This document shows, one piece after another, positions 5,435 to 5,809 of a stretch of 5,809 bases of DNA. Location of the stretch: positions 1 through 5,809 of the forward strand of contig JAFVET010000268.1 in NCBI GenBank assembly GCA_017475875.1, read 5' to 3'. Both the position numbers and the translations under genes were made by a program. Source of the stretch: Candidatus Methanomethylophilaceae archaeon. GTDB taxonomy: Archaea > Thermoplasmatota > Thermoplasmata > Methanomassiliicoccales > Methanomethylophilaceae. The notes under the pieces were generated by a model. It saw nothing but the letters and a program-made list of their open reading frames with translations. It made no database searches and was not told the origin of the DNA. Every line of letters begins with the position of its first letter. Within the stretch, counting starts at the first letter, position 1.

Positions 5435-5699
5435 AACGTGTCAAACAAGGTGGTAAGCATTCCTTGCAATCCTCACGATGCAGATGGTGTGTGGTATGGA
5501 AATCAGAACTGTAAGGTAGCATATGCGTATTGCAACCCGGCGAGAGCGTTCATCGTGTAATGGGGTTTCATGCGAATGATCGGCAATCGAAACGAAGCGT
5601 CAAAGCATCACTTCGGTGAACGATAAGAAGCATTATATGAGAAATCAGCCATCTATTTGTGAAATCTGCAAAGGAACGGGATAGGTCTCCTGCATAGGA

Positions 5700-5706
5700 T
5701 TATATA
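5700..5706 (+). promoter_or_regulatory. Strong archaeal TATA box near the right edge
   Basis: GGATTATATACTTG contains TTATATA, the best TATA match in the window. A start site about 25 nt downstream would fall near 5728-5730. That leaves a leader of about 30 nt before the first ATG (5759), unlike the leaderless spacing of the other two promoters here, and no Shine-Dalgarno sequence is seen in that leader. Confidence 0.6.
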
Positions 5707-5758
5707 CTTGTTCTGTTTACGCTCATTTCGCGCCTGTCAAAAGGCAGTTAAAGTCAAC

Positions 5759-5809
5759 ATGCACCCGGGCAGAGGTCCTGTCACCGGGGAAGTGGCGCAG
5801 GACCCCGCC
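5759..5809 (+). other. Start of a further transcript at the window edge: partial ORF or structured RNA
   Basis: From ATG 5759 a frame stays open to the end and reads MHPGRGPVTGEVAQDPA; I do not recognise it. The same DNA can fold: GGTCCTG (5774-5780) pairs with CAGGACC (5798-5804), with an inner TCAC/GTGG stem (5781-5784 with 5792-5795) and a 7-nt loop, after a small GCCT/AGGC hairpin (5732-5735 with 5742-5745 approximately). The strong TATA box and the ~30-nt leader without a ribosome site leave both a protein and a stable RNA open. Only 51 bases are available. Confidence 0.35.

Larger units (their letters stand above)
5364..5758. other. 395-bp intergenic region without a convincing gene
   Basis: GC content drops compared with the genes on the left. 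The longest open frame (start near 5336 or 5369, ending 5560) encodes a cysteine-dotted peptide with no recognisable motif and overlaps the DUF61 gene, so I do not call it. Contents seen are a long imperfect hairpin (5385-5434), a small UUCG hairpin TCAC-TTCG-GTGA (5608-5619), a TATA-like CATTATATGA (5631-5640) and a strong TATA box (5700-5706). No tRNA, CRISPR array or insertion-sequence ends were seen. Confidence 0.5.

Noticed and set aside
5336..5560. 74-codon plus-strand frame after DUF61
   Set aside because: Starts inside the DUF61 gene, has no promoter or ribosome site of its own, and the translation shows no recognisable motif.
5364..5560. Decayed transposase on the minus strand
   Set aside because: A minus-strand frame gives a hydrophobic stretch (LLQSNAIAVLYRFLILPG) but is interrupted by TGA codons and matches no transposase motif I know.
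5728..5809. SRP RNA or RNase P RNA
   Set aside because: The edge sequence can fold, but I cannot find the conserved signature stretches of either RNA in the 80 bases available.
1..5809. CRISPR array, tRNA genes, insertion-sequence ends or PYLIS-type element after the TAG codons
   Set aside because: No regularly spaced direct repeats, no tRNA cloverleaf, no terminal inverted repeats with target duplications, and no convincing conserved stem-loop following either TAG were found by eye.

Overview
The window looks like a chromosomal segment of a methanogenic archaeon. It opens inside the gene for the alpha subunit of methyl-coenzyme M reductase (McrA), the marker enzyme of methanogenesis. Promoters are archaeal in type: TATA boxes about 25 nt upstream of start codons, implying leaderless mRNAs. 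The McrA sequence and the apparent use of UAG as a sense codon fit best with the H2-dependent methylotrophic Methanomassiliicoccales (Thermoplasmatota). That placement is inferred from memory of the family, not from a search.

The main observation is in mcrA (1-1239, 5' end outside the window). The frame is intact except for two in-frame TAG codons, at 28-30 and 745-747. Aligned to Methanothermobacter McrA, both sit where glutamate is found (Glu148 and Glu386 equivalents). The first directly follows the Gln147 equivalent, the axial ligand of the nickel in cofactor F430. Every active-site and post-translationally modified position inside the window is conserved. All six genes that end in the window use TGA or TAA, never TAG. 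The simplest reading is that TAG is translated as pyrrolysine in McrA itself. A naive caller would instead break the gene into pieces starting at 34 and 763.

Layout. Plus strand, 1-1520: mcrA, then an overlapping small DUF2098-type gene, closed by a strong UUCG hairpin with a T-rich tract. Minus strand, 4757-1652: a conserved-looking hypothetical gene with its own TATA box, then a two-gene operon of paralogous major facilitator transporters that overlap by ATGA. The 105 bp before the transporter pair hold a TATA box and two inverted repeats. The transporter operon converges on the mcr operon. Plus strand, 4944-5363: a UPF0216/DUF61 protein, transcribed divergently from the hypothetical gene. 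The last 446 bp (5364-5809) have no convincing complete gene. They hold a long imperfect hairpin, two TATA-like boxes and, at the edge, the start of a further transcript that is either a protein beginning near 5759 or a structured RNA.

Functionally, the mcr end belongs to the last step of methane formation. The transporter pair and its possible operators look like an inducible efflux or uptake module with no visible link to methanogenesis. The two DUF proteins are archaeal families of unknown function.
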